From Astrocystis sublimbata (Eukaryota > Ascomycota > Sordariomycetes > Xylariales > Xylariaceae), in contig JAJNNY010000003.1 of NCBI GenBank assembly GCA_022453515.1, positions 930,001 through 994,000 on the forward strand: a DNA stretch of 64,000 nt, given 5' to 3'. Under the pieces are notes generated by a model. That model was not told where the DNA came from. It saw only the letters and a list, made by a program, of their open reading frames with translations, and did no database searches. Positions 1 to 10,941 of this stretch are shown piece after piece (position 1 is the first letter of the stretch; each line of letters begins with the position of its first letter). The translations under genes and the position numbers were made by a program.

Positions 1-672
1 ATACTCATACTCATAAATAGAGCAGTATATCTTACTCACATTGAGTTGCAAACATCATTTAAGGGGGGTATGCAACAGTAGTTCATGCTCATAATCACAG
101 ATTTGTGCTAAAAGTCCTTGCCCATGAAAACATTGCACTTAAGGGACTGCCGGTTCCCGAATGTTGAGCGTGCCTCAAGCCGCCAGTTATGGAATATAAG
201 GCTCCGGCTGGATTGCAAATTTCAACCAGATTAGTTCTAGTTTTCCTACTTAACTCCTTCGTCCTATTTTTAAAAAGATGAATCGGTAATCACAATAGCT
301 TAGGTTAGCAACTTGGAGCTTCGTTTTAGAATCGTTTCTGTAACTCAATATAGGACAATATCAAATAACTAGTAATAAATGTGCAACGAATACGATACTA
401 ACTTGTCTGATAGCCAATGCTTTACTGTATGATTCAGATACTGGGACGTAAAAACATCATTATGATTTGATTGTCGGCAAAATTCAGCTAAATTTCGGCC
501 GATGTGCATTTCTGATCAGGTAGCTAGGCCCAAGCCCTACATAGAAAACCAGCCCCTTTCCCTGCGTGGTCATCCCGATCCGCAACATTCTCACTCATCT
601 ACTCATCGAACTGAGTATAGACCACAGCTGACCCTAGCTAAATTGCGTCCTTATCATGAAGCCTTTACGAGC
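1..672. other. Intergenic, AT-rich, no gene seen
   Basis: This left edge is AT-richer than the rest and has no open frame with recognisable protein sequence. The only plus-strand frame, at 502-831, is antisense to the third exon of the secreted-peptide gene and is taken as a shadow. The stretch would contain the 3' untranslated region of that gene. Confidence 0.5.
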
Positions 673-1094
673 TTACTCGTAAGGCCAGATGGGGTGGGAC
701 CAGCCGTTGTTGTGGTTGTCTTTGTTGCCATGGTCCTCAGACTTTTCCTTCATGGCGTTCTTCAGGATCTGGTCCAGTTCCTCCTTCCAAGCCACTGTAA
801 CACTCAAATTAGTTCCTGCTCTCAATTGTAGAATAGAGATGGTGGCCTTTGTTACTTACTGACTTCGAAGAGCGGATCCATGCGGCTACGGTCCTTGAGA
901 ACAGCTTTGCCTTCTAAAACACCCCAAAAAGGTCAGAAATTAGTATCCGATACGTCATATTAAACCCGACATGAGAAAAGAGAAGGAGAAGGGCTGTGCT
1001 AGGAATTCAAAGGCGTACCGGCATCGCCAGCGGGTGCTGCTGCCACAAAAGGGGCCAAAACGGCACCGATGATCAGGATGAGCTTGGACTGCAT
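673..1094 (-). CDS. Small secreted peptide, possible RiPP precursor or effector
   Basis: Three exons on the minus strand: 1094-1019, 913-860 and 794-673. They join in frame to 83 residues. Both introns are canonical: intron 1 (105 nt) has a TACTAAT branch and TTTTAG acceptor, intron 2 (65 nt) has donor GTAAGT and acceptor TTACAG. The N-terminus (residues 1-20) is a clear signal peptide ending in AAA before a short pro-like stretch. The mature part has no cysteine, is charged in the middle (KNAMKEKSEDHGNK) and ends in an aromatic tail, GWSHPIWPYE, rich in Trp, Tyr, Pro and His. There is a TATAAATA element about 140 bases upstream. I recognise no family. The divergent neighbour is a UstYa/DUF3328 gene, a family that cyclises secreted ribosomal peptides, so a precursor role is possible. 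However, the usual repeated core units separated by Lys-Arg (Kex2) sites are absent. A secreted effector is the main alternative. Confidence 0.72.
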
Positions 1095-2390
1095 CGTGCT
1101 GAGTTGATTTTTGGAACGCGGTGGTTTCAGTGAAGCTATGAGTTTGGTTCTGGAGGTGTGTTGCTCAGGAGAGATGAAGAGGTGGTGTGTGATGAGGAAA
1201 GAAAAGACTTTTCAACGTAGGCCTGACGCTGATATTTATAATCATTTCATATCGCAAGAACCTGACTAAGGCAGTCGGAATAAAGTGCCGATGGATTTAC
1301 GACTCACCATGTGGCTTACCGGTGAAAGAATGTCTTGCAACAGCTCTGCCGGTATCAGACTAGATATGTGCTCTATGTTTCCTTTCCCCTCACAGACTGC
1401 ATCAGGTGAGTTGGTGTTCAAGGGGTCAACTTCGTAAGTTCCGGGCAGTGATGCTTCATCGAGTACCCATTTGGAAGATAGGATACCGAAGAGCCAGTAA
1501 TGATACTGGAATTTGAAGCATGGTGACTTACCCCTCAGAACTATTGACTCGCAACCCCACGTTCTTGCTTGTGGCGGCGACTATCGTGCAAACTACGGAG
1601 TCAGGATATGCATAGACCTCCTTGAACATCGTCGAGATCGTCTTATCTCTAATACCGGCTCTAAGACATGGCGGCACAGACTCACCCTTACAATTCCAGC
1701 TCGATACCCGTTTCTGCCCGTTGCCCCATAGATCTTCTGAGAGACGGCGTGAGTTGCACATCTGATTTTCAGATAAGAATTGATACGCCTCTTGAAGTAA
1801 TGAGAATCATTATCCAGCTGACGCAAAATATCGGCGTTTACCGTAATAAGCCTGTATCTGTTCTTGTTTCAAAACATCCCCTCATCAAGATATCGCCAAG
1901 TCAAAGTCAACCACACCGGAAGATGCGCCGGTTCCGTGGCCCCACGGAGTTCCTTGCAGACGATCTGGTACATGTAGGTTCACCAATAGCCCGAGACCAT
2001 GCAGAGCGCTAATGCCTCCGGAGTTTTGACGTTGAATCCCGAAACCATGCGACAGCGATCCGCACATAAGAGCGACCCCACCCATGCCGCATCTTTAGGT
2101 CAATATTCCACAGCTATCTCCATGTGGCTGGCTGTCTGCCATCCAAAACGGCAGAATTGATCACAAAATGGCGCGGATCTGATGGCGGCATCTGTTCGTG
2201 ACCCAAAAGTGAGCAGGCAATGTCTTAACATATGCGTCATTGCATACCTACCTAATCAACACCGAGGTCGGACTTCTCCGCAACCATGGAGTTTGAAGAC
2301 TTAACTCATTCGTACTTCATAGTTTTCCTTTCGATCATTTCTCCCGTCTGAAGCAATCTTCCTAGAGCTACCACGCATTACCAAGGCAAC
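1095..2390. other. Divergent intergenic region between peptide and UstYa genes
   Basis: This 1.3 kb lies between two divergently transcribed genes and would carry both promoters. Several short frames overlap on both strands around 1500-2085, but none has recognisable domains or consistent splice sites. A TATA element for the peptide gene lies at 1233-1240. Confidence 0.5.
1233..1240 (-). promoter_or_regulatory. TATA box of the secreted-peptide gene
   Basis: The minus strand reads TATAAATA here, about 140 bases upstream of the start codon at 1094. A strong TATA match is common upstream of inducible fungal genes for secreted proteins. The transcription start is not visible from sequence, so this is a positional inference. 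Confidence 0.45.
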
Positions 2391-3518
2391 ATGGGGGAAA
2401 CTGAACGCTACGTACTTCTTCCTATGGATGAGTCGGAGAGGCCGATTATGAAGAGAACCCTATCAAGATGTAAGGGAATGAACTTTTTCAAGGCTCCTAT
2501 GACAACATCAAGGCTCCAAGCTAACACGAGCTCAATACAGGCAAAGCACTATGTGCAATAGGCACCGTTCTCAACATAATTCTCTTCATCGTGTCGGTTG
2601 CCAGTCTCGTTACCACCGGTGTCCTCATTCGTCGATCAGGGGGCTTCCAGAGTCACCAAAGTCTCCTAAGGGAAACTAGCTATAACTGTAAGGCTCTATA
2701 ATCGGAGGATGGACGGTTTTGAAAGACGTGACAACGAAGGCTGACACGAGCCTCATCCATAGCCCCTGTAGCTAAGGACATTCATGCCAACTGGTCAACC
2801 GTCTATATCCAGTCGTCTCACCTCGGAAACCCGGACGCTATCTATCGCCAGCCACCCAGCGACGAGGTTGATGCAGTATGGGCAGCGCTCGCAAATCCAC
2901 CCTTCAGTACGTATTTTTCACATTTAGGACCATGTATCTATTACCCTATTACAGGCTTCCGGATCACTGTTTCATGATGTTTACGAAGAGCTATAGCTAA
3001 CTGTGAGTGTCCCAGTTGTGCTCTCTGAAGCCGAAGTGCGGGACTTGGGCAAGGATCCTGTTCATGCTGCCCAACCACCAGAAAACTGGGGGCTAGGGCC
3101 TGACGTTTACCTGGGCACCATTGACGTGTATCATCAACTACACTGTCTAGACATGCTGCGGACAAACCTCCGCGATAACTTCGATCATTACCATCGAGGC
3201 CCTTTGAGCCCTTTGGCTCGAGCACACGTTTCGCACTGCGTTGAAGCGTTAATGAAGACTCTCATGTGCCAACCGAGTCTCGACATCCTTACAGCCAAAT
3301 GGACTGAGTCGGCGGGTGGTCTTGGGCCGGCGCATTTGGCTGACTTTGACTTCAACCGAAAGTGCTGGGACTTCGACCAGCTACAGCGTTGGACTGAGAA
3401 ACGAAGGGTTGATATCACGGAGGAGATGATGACAGACTTGAAGCCACCTGCAGGCACAAAGTTCCAGCCGCTGCCTCTGGAAGTCAAAGAAGCGCTTGCA
3501 GGCATGTGGGGAGAGTGA
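2391..3518 (+). CDS. UstYa-like (DUF3328) peptide-modifying oxidase
   Basis: Four exons join in frame to 290 residues: 2391-2469, 2541-2687, 2763-2906 and 3016-3518. The last intron (2907-3015) has donor GTACGT, a CTAAC branch at 2997-3001 and acceptor CCCAG. Alternatives with a nearer acceptor hit a stop, so this reading decides the frame. Residues about 28-52 form one membrane-spanning helix after a short cytosolic tail. Two HxxHC motifs, the hallmark of the family, are seen: HQLHC at 163-167 and HVSHC at 194-198. The spacing and the stretch LSEAEVRDLGKDP before them fit the family. UstYa proteins act in ustiloxin, phomopsin, asperipin and cyclochlorotine biosynthesis, catalysing oxidative cyclisation or similar steps in the secretory pathway. 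The small secreted peptide gene lies divergently 1.3 kb away. No second UstYa-type gene, tyrosinase or methyltransferase is seen within the window's left end; the partner may lie beyond position 1. Acceptor choice for exon 3 (2762 or 2750) is uncertain. Confidence 0.85.
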
Positions 3519-6500
3519 ACGTAGAAACCCATAGTATCTCGTAATCACGCTGGCAGTGTTGAAGATAGATGGAGCATAGTCCGCATTGTTAGCAGTAATT
3601 AGAGATACTATCCACGGTGACATATCTCTATATGCCGAGGTGTGTAAAATGCACGATATGAACCAATGGATATCAAGCGGTGCTCGGCAGGCCAAACGTC
3701 AAAATATCGGCGCTCTCTTTCGGCTTCAAATCAGAGGAGACTACATCAGATGTGGCACACGATGAGACTTTATGGAGAAGGAAGGCCAAAATGGGTATCG
3801 AGCCCAGCTTCTATTGTCTGCAGGTATCTATATCCGGCAGCGGCTAATCCCACTGCTAGACTAAAAGAGTCCGTGGAGTCAATACACACGTACATTGTGG
3901 CTGTCGGAATACTAAAAGAAGGTTCGAGGACCAGCGCACGCAGATGCAATGTGACTTGTCGTTCATCCCACCCATACTAGCCAGTTCTATATAGGTGAAT
4001 CTAGCGGATAAGCACCCGCGGGCCGGTGGTTCTCCATATGCGTATGCGGGAACTAAGCATGCTGGTTCAGCCGCATTGTCACTTGAGTAGTCAGAAGTAT
4101 GTCATGTGCGGTAGGGTCCAAATACACCCTCATTCTATAAGAGAATAACTGTCTGGTCATGAGGAGGCACTACGAGTGTACGTCGTCTAAGAACGCGAAG
4201 AAAATATTATTGATCACGAGAAGTCATTGACCAAGCCTCTGAAAACGTGGCTGCATGCCGAGTGAACACGTAAAATGACCCCAGACCACACAGAGCTGAA
4301 AACTTGGCCGATCCAAGTCCGATTTGATGTGGCTGTCTTTGACCGTTCAATGTCGGGCCCCTGAATCGGACCAGAGGAATGCATTGTACCTCGGCAATCA
4401 GAGAATTAGCACCCCCTGTCTCTGAGAGAAGGATCGAACTCTCTCAACATATATTTTACATCAGTCTTTCTATCCGTCATAAACCGAATCAATGCAAAAT
4501 TTTAATAGTATTCCACTGTTGTAATTGTCCACCTTTAGTCTATTTGAGCAACCTAGAGGAAGAACGATGAGAGTTTGGAGTAATTGATTGCTACTAATTG
4601 GAGTACCCCCAGGTACTTTTGTCTAGGCTTGACTCTGATTGTCTTGGAATTGCGAGACAAGCTTGTCAGCAGTCCTCAAGTTTCGAAGCCCCCCTCATTT
4701 CTCTGCTCAAGACTGCACGGCTAACGGCTAGGATGAGACCGAGACCGCCCGAGACCGACAATCAGAAAAAATATATAACGTCAACCTCCCACCTACTTGT
4801 GGTGATGTAATCAAAACCGACATCCATTTCCACCTAGGTGCTGCCTAGGTGTCATAGCATCACATCCTTCCCACTATGAGTATCCTTCGAGATTCTTTCC
4901 TCCAAATGTTCTCTACCAAGTATACTGTTCTTCTTATCTTGACCTGTAGCCTGACCGACGCCTTTTACCTTGGCCTAACACCATTTTCGAGTGGCGTGTT
5001 CTCGCATACCGCCAAACCGAAAGAAGCCGCGACCCCGCCATTGCTGATTGCTTTGCTGTGCTCAAACGAGGTTGCCCAGTCATCAGCTTTTCTTTTAAAA
5101 CGTATCGGCACAACTAATCCACATGGTCCAAGTTATGCCCTCCTTCGGGAAAGCTTGCCCATCATCAAGATGCGCTACGCTCTCGGCTCTCCTACCTATG
5201 CCCTCGCTTATTGAGTGACTGTTTCTAGAAATTGGTCTATAGCCGGATATGCAGCACCGGCATTACAGCGGAAACACAAAAGCTCAATCACTCAATGAAC
5301 CCCAAGAAAATACAACAATTACAAACAACTAATCTACCTAGGCGAAGCTCCGTGATACTGACAACGCAAAAACACGGAATGCTTACAGAATTTAGTGGTG
5401 AGAGGAAGCGTCTAGTTGGTTCAAGGTCCCGCCTCACAGATCAAGGGGTCAAGGGAACTGTTGTGTATAATGCGGCGATGATCATTAATGTATATTTCTA
5501 GGTCTTTTTAGTTTCTTACGCGTTGATTAGCATTGTATTCACTGGCGAAACTAATATCACAAACATCCACCTTCAACATAACGGGATTGTGGCGGACCAG
5601 GTCTGCAGCTCTAACCGTAACACTATCAAGGGAAAGAACATTGCCAACTCGGAAAGCTGATCGTCCCAGAATTATACGGAACTGTGACACGGATGCTGAT
5701 ATCGGCTTCATAGTAGATAACGTGTGCAGGAACACACTGTTTGGTTTGGCCTCGACAAATGTTAGTCACAGATTGTGTGGCATGATGAGAGTTGACTTCG
5801 AGAAGAAGGCCCTCTAGGATGCCTCTACATGCTTTAAATTACACGGTCGATGAGAGCGAGATTACCTGTAAGTGGTGAAACTGACAGCGTGATATTCTCG
5901 CGCCTCTTGGCAGGGCTCGAAAGTCAAGGCGTCAGGACCCAAGCCTATGCGAATGACTAACCTACCTCCTGAAATTTGCGATCGTCGCTTCGCTTCTCGA
6001 AAAGTAATAATCACGATAGAATCATCTCGTTTGACGAACAGAATACGGTCAATACCAGACTGATGCAATGGAGCATTGTCTTGCGCTAGACTCTCTGGAT
6101 AACATTCGGGACGAGCTTGTGTGATGAGGATTTACCTATCATCTCCATACTCCTAGTCCCTGTATCATCTATATACTGAGTATCTGCCTGCTTGAGGCTT
6201 CATTGCAGAAGAAAGTGAGCTTAGAGTCGCCATGGTATATACAGAAACAAGGTATTCGCTGCAACTATGATGCGGGAGCAACAATTTTCAATTGGTTGAC
6301 GACAACGAAAACATATAAAGCAACAAGAGCGGGTAGCAATTGCTCGAGAAATTTTGAAACGGAAGCGCCTTCTCTAAGGTACGATATTGCATTTCATTCA
6401 TTATTAAAAAGTCAATCAATTGAAGATGAATGTCGGCGTGAAACCCTCCCTCCTTCAAGTCGGAATGCCAACGTCAATGGCGGCCTGTAGGTAAGACCAC

Positions 6501-7075
6501 GTCTCACCACTGAGAATTCCAGAGCCGCCAGACGCCAACAAAACACACCAGCCAGCGTAGCATATAGCTGCAGCACTTTAAGCTCGTGTGAGACATTTCG
6601 CCTACGATAGAGAGAAAACGCGTGCCAGTCGCGTTGGAAGTGGCTGGAGAGACATCCAGAATAGGGAAAGAGCAGAATCCCATGTGGCATCTCTACTACA
6701 TTGCATTGCCGCGTGCTGCAATGCAAGCCTCTAGATTGTTCGACGAGGAAGGTGGACAGCTCTTACGGAAGGCTAAGGTGGAGGGCTGGTGGGATGGGAA
6801 GGGATGGAAAGTCCAGTCGCGGTTGTGTTCTTCGTTTCGCGCGCGCAGTTACCTCCTCATGATATTTGTCTCTTCGCGAACTTCACCTATCATTGCATAG
6901 CATGGCATACGCGTGAGGCGTAGACGCAAAGCTTATACACGAAGACGAATGATTGCTACGGCGCGACTCCCAGTGTTCAGACAGCTTTTGATACAACAAC
7001 CTCCAGTACAGTTACTATTCCCATGACGAGAGCTTTTCGCAGACTTCAAGTTCATCGTAGAGGTTTCTTCGCATC
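3519..7075. other. Long intergenic region with no supported gene
   Basis: This 3.5 kb is AT-richer than the core. The longest candidate, 4876-5214 on the plus strand, encodes 112 residues with an N-terminal hydrophobic stretch and a TATATAA at 4772-4778, but shows no recognisable domain. Minus-strand frames at 5508-5735 and 5862-6068 have protein-like composition but could not be joined by convincing splice sites. A perfect 10-bp palindrome, CACCTAGGTG, lies at 4831-4840. Confidence 0.45.
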
Positions 7076-10000
7076 ATGTTGATACTGGGGCGGCGGTTCA
7101 GGCCTCGTGGCAGCTGCGGCGTCGCGATCTCATCTCGCGATCTAGGATGGTTTATCACTAGTCAGCTCACCATCCTATTACTCTGCAGTGTCGCAACAGT
7201 ATCCGGCAAGCCGACATCATACTTCCCCTTGAACTCACAGCTCCCGCCCGTAGCGCGAGTTTCGCATCCATTCTCTTTCAGTTTCTCGCCCCTGACGTTC
7301 GCGTCCAAGAAGCAGATGACATACAAGCTAGGCGATGGGTCGCCATCCTGGCTCTCTCTCGATAGCGCATCCCGGGCACTCTCGGGCACTCCGGACGAAG
7401 CCTCGATACCTTCGGACGAGACCCTGGCCGGCGTTGTAATCACTCTCGTAGCGAGCGATGATACAGGCTCAACGTCCGAGAACGCAACGCTCGTCGTCTC
7501 GCGAAATCCGGAGCCCAAAGTGCAGATACCACTTGCGGACCAGATCAAGAAATTCGGTCCATATTCTGCCCCTGCTTCCGTACTGCTTCATCCGTCGAGC
7601 GGGTTCGAGTTCGAGTTCGATCCAAGCACTTTCGGCCTCGATACCGCAGGGAGCGGAGATACGCAAGGCAAAGTAGGAGCGGCAAAACAAGATGACGAGA
7701 ACAACGCGAGCGGCCCTGAGCTAGGATTGAGCTACTATGCAGTATCGAGTGACAATGCGCCTCTTCCTTCATGGATCAAATTTGACGCAGGAAAACTCTC
7801 TTTCTCCGGGAAAACACCACCCTTCGAGTCTCTCATACAACCGCCTCAGACATTCGGCTTCCAGCTAGTCGCTTCTGACGTGATTGGGTTTTCTTCCGTA
7901 GCTGTTGACTTCTCAATTGCGGTCGGAGCCCACGAACTCGTTGCTGACGAGCCCGTCATTGAACTGAATGCTACGAGAGGAAAGCATCTCGAGTATACGG
8001 GCTTGGCTAAGACTTTTAAGCTGGACAAGCAGCCACTGGCGCCCGGGAACATCTCTTCTATTCAGGCTGATGGGCTACCGGAGTGGCTCTCGTTCGACAA
8101 GGACTCGTGGGCAGTCAGTGGAACGCCCGACAAGGAAGCTCAAGCGAAGAATGTCACGATCTCAGTCGTGGATAAATTTTCCGATGCTCTGAACGTAACC
8201 CTAGCTGTGAAGTTCGACATGCATTCGCAGATCTTCAAGTCAGATCTTCCCGAACTCAATATATCAACAAGCGATGACTTCTCCTTTGACGTCAAGGAGT
8301 TTCTTCTCGACCCTAAGGAAACACAGGTGACGACTGAGACACAGCCTGATGCATCCTGGATCCACTTCGACGATTCATCAATGATTCTTTCGGGTACGGT
8401 GCCTGAAACTCTCCCTAAGGGCTTCGCCAATGAACTACAAATTGCTTTCAATGCAGTTCGTAAGGGTACAGAAGAGAAGGAGGCAAAGCATTTGAGTATC
8501 CATGTGATCGACAACAACCCGACGGAACATGACCCGACGCCTGACCCGAAGCCAGCTACCAAAAAGGACGATTCAAAGAGAAATTTCCTGTGGTTGCTTG
8601 TGCTCCCCGTCTTAGTCACTGCGTTTATTGTCATCTTGTTCTTCTTCCGGATGCGGAGAAGGAGGGAGCAGTCAAGGGAGCTATCGAAGAAGCCTGACTT
8701 TTCCGAAGTATCGAGACCTGTACCGGGGACTCTCGTGACGAACGGGTTCACGGGCGCCTCGTTAGAAGACATACGCAGGTTAGTGGATTCCGGGCCACCA
8801 GCACCATACATAGGCTCCATTGCGCCTACACCACGGACTTCGTCCAATCTTAAAGGGTCGCAGCCATTGTCAAATCCGAATGTAGAAGAGGACCATGAAT
8901 CCCCTCACGCTATGACAACGCATACGGATGCCATTGGGCTAGCAATCCAAGGCCCCCCCAGGCTTGAGACCAGAAATTCTTGGTTCACCGGTCGACAGTC
9001 TCGATCGTCGCCCACGGGTACGGATGAAGACAGTTTGCTGTCTGATACTAGTATCGGGGAGGCAGTACTTATCACCCAAGAAGATATGTTTCCAAACGCA
9101 CGGAAGCCTGCCGAACGCGCATCTGCGAAGATAGGTCTGGCGATTCCAACTATTTCCGAACCATCCAGTGTACAGCCAACGCCGGATCTTGCGTACATGG
9201 CAGGCAGAAAGTACGATTACGTCTCCGACGACGAGAGGCCGCTTGCTATCGGCCTTGCAGCAAGGCGAGGATCGGGTCACCAGAGGAACAAGAGTATCGG
9301 TTCACGCGGAGTTCATCACAGACTTTCTAAAGTCTGGAAACAAGGGAGTCCTTCGAAGAGATTAGGGAGCGTCAAGCGTTATAGCCAACTCAGCCAATCT
9401 ACGGACGCAACAGCCCGTACTAGTATTCTCGCATCTGGACCCACACAGGAAGCAAGCTCTAATGTTATCGCGAGACCAACAGTGGTCCATATACCGAGCA
9501 GAGCGGGCGAGATGCGCCGAATGAGCAGGAGGACTAATGACTCTATAACCTTCTTCGGCGGAGGTTCTCTGACGGGGTCGCAGCGAAACCTCAGGCTAAC
9601 GAGGGACTCCCTATCTCAACCAACTTTCCTCCCCAGAGAAGACTCGGATTTATCCTCTGATATTCCGGAGCAAAATGAGGCTACGCCTGCTGATACACCT
9701 GATCAGCGAGAGAGAAACATTCTGGGCATTGCTTACAAAGATCTCGTAAACACAAAGCATGCCAATGCGGAAGACTCTCGCAGCACCGTAGCCCAAAGCG
9801 AAAACTGGAATACCCATCCCTCGAGTTCGTCCCTCATGTCTCCTGACCGGTGGCCCATTCCAGACGCCTTTGTAGGCCAGGGAAGCTCGGCAGATAAAAC
9901 CCGCGACCAAAGTGAAGCACCTCAGGCCCGACCCGATAAAGGCAAAATGCCGAGTAAGGCTGAGCCCGCAGGATTGTCCATCAATGCGAGAAAGGCGAAA

Positions 10001-10459
10001 GGCAGTTCAATGCGCAGCTCGCAGCGCAGGGCCAGCTCTACACCATCACTGTCGCAGGGATCGTTGACGCATAAACAAAGCAACACGAAAGCTTCTCGCG
10101 AGGAGCGGTTAAGCATATGTCGTATGCGCGAACAGAAAGCGCTCAACGAATTTCGAGCGATGGTGTCAACACCGCAGGTCAGCGAGGAATGGGCTCAATC
10201 GGTACCGAGGCAATTGCCGGAGACGCCTTCTCGGCCAAGCAGACAGCCGCTGGCCGATCGTGTGAACGAATCGCAGGGCCTGCAAAGTGCATTCTCCAAA
10301 CGAAGCATCAGAACAGTGCGCAGTGCCAAGAGCGTGCGGAGCGTGCGGGCGGTCGCCGATGACGATGATGATGCCTGGGAAGATATAAGACCGCCGGAGT
10401 CGGTCATAGGCGAGTGGGACAAAGCAGGCAGCGACGGCAGCTTTCCAGTCTATATCTAG
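7076..10459 (+). CDS. AXL2: Axl2-like polarity/adhesion membrane protein
   Basis: One uninterrupted frame of 1127 residues. The N-terminus carries a hydrophobic segment (about residues 27-43) acting as signal sequence. The extracellular half (about 45-500) contains repeats of the dystroglycan-type cadherin-like fold, each with the characteristic pattern of a short exposed segment, LPSWL or LPEWLSF, then a small residue run and SGTP. A single membrane helix follows at about 503-524 (FLWLLVLPVLVTAFIVILFF), with a basic stop-transfer (RMRRRRE). The remaining 600 residues are Ser/Arg-rich, low complexity and probably cytosolic and phosphorylated. In budding yeast Axl2 is a type I membrane protein that marks the axial bud site and interacts with septins; in filamentous fungi the homologue acts at septa and conidiogenous cells. 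Length fits fungal Axl2. The first ATG is used; no in-frame intron signal is needed. The closing residues PVYI are followed directly by the stop. Confidence 0.85.
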   Translation: MLILGRRFRPRGSCGVAISSRDLGWFITSQLTILLLCSVATVSGKPTSYFPLNSQLPPVARVSHPFSFSFSPLTFASKKQMTYKLGDGSPSWLSLDSASRALSGTPDEASIPSDETLAGVVITLVASDDTGSTSENATLVVSRNPEPKVQIPLADQIKKFGPYSAPASVLLHPSSGFEFEFDPSTFGLDTAGSGDTQGKVGAAKQDDENNASGPELGLSYYAVSSDNAPLPSWIKFDAGKLSFSGKTPPFESLIQPPQTFGFQLVASDVIGFSSVAVDFSIAVGAHELVADEPVIELNATRGKHLEYTGLAKTFKLDKQPLAPGNISSIQADGLPEWLSFDKDSWAVSGTPDKEAQAKNVTISVVDKFSDALNVTLAVKFDMHSQIFKSDLPELNISTSDDFSFDVKEFLLDPKETQVTTETQPDASWIHFDDSSMILSGTVPETLPKGFANELQIAFNAVRKGTEEKEAKHLSIHVIDNNPTEHDPTPDPKPATKKDDSKRNFLWLLVLPVLVTAFIVILFFFRMRRRREQSRELSKKPDFSEVSRPVPGTLVTNGFTGASLEDIRRLVDSGPPAPYIGSIAPTPRTSSNLKGSQPLSNPNVEEDHESPHAMTTHTDAIGLAIQGPPRLETRNSWFTGRQSRSSPTGTDEDSLLSDTSIGEAVLITQEDMFPNARKPAERASAKIGLAIPTISEPSSVQPTPDLAYMAGRKYDYVSDDERPLAIGLAARRGSGHQRNKSIGSRGVHHRLSKVWKQGSPSKRLGSVKRYSQLSQSTDATARTSILASGPTQEASSNVIARPTVVHIPSRAGEMRRMSRRTNDSITFFGGGSLTGSQRNLRLTRDSLSQPTFLPREDSDLSSDIPEQNEATPADTPDQRERNILGIAYKDLVNTKHANAEDSRSTVAQSENWNTHPSSSSLMSPDRWPIPDAFVGQGSSADKTRDQSEAPQARPDKGKMPSKAEPAGLSINARKAKGSSMRSSQRRASSTPSLSQGSLTHKQSNTKASREERLSICRMREQKALNEFRAMVSTPQVSEEWAQSVPRQLPETPSRPSRQPLADRVNESQGLQSAFSKRSIRTVRSAKSVRSVRAVADDDDDAWEDIRPPESVIGEWDKAGSDGSFPVYI

Positions 10460-10915
10460 CGACCTGCGACGGTCTAATTGTAATACCAGATCTTAATACC
10501 TATTACCTGGCCAGGAAACATGAACTTTGACTTCAAGGTTTGCATGCTCCCAAGAAAACTCGCAAGTGCCCTCGAAGCTGGAAATCTACCTAGTACGGTA
10601 AGCCTGAGCAGCAGTGTGATTTTTGCCGAGGACGTTGTGGTGTACCCTCGGGACAGGTCACAATGGTTTGCAACGCCTCGAACCAAGAGCTCACCGCCTT
10701 GAGTCAAGGTCGAGTCCTCACGCGCCTGGCAACATGCAGGACCGTGAACCCCTGGGGTTTGTCTTGATGCAAGGTGAGGTGGACTTGAGACCTTTGGAAG
10801 ACTTGAGAGGCGCTGTTGGTACCCGTCAATGAATGTAATTCCCACAAGAAATGATCTTCTCCCTTGCGAGGTATTGTCAAAGTTTAGCACCTGCAACCCA
10901 AGTAGTTAATTAGTA

Positions 10916-10941
10916 GTTGTTGTTGCTGCTGCTGCTGATGC
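10916..10941. repeat. Trinucleotide (TTG/CTG) microsatellite
   Basis: A run of TTG followed by CTG units in non-coding DNA downstream of AXL2. No function is implied. Confidence 0.7.

Noticed and set aside
2970..2996. 27-base intron in the UstYa gene
   Set aside because: Too short for a spliceosomal intron; the 109-base intron 2907-3015 with a CTAAC branch gives the right frame.
5508..6068. Minus-strand gene of two exons
   Set aside because: Protein-like composition but no splice sites that join the pieces and no recognisable domain.
8140..8847. 235-codon minus-strand frame inside AXL2
   Set aside because: Antisense to a conserved coding region and without recognisable features.
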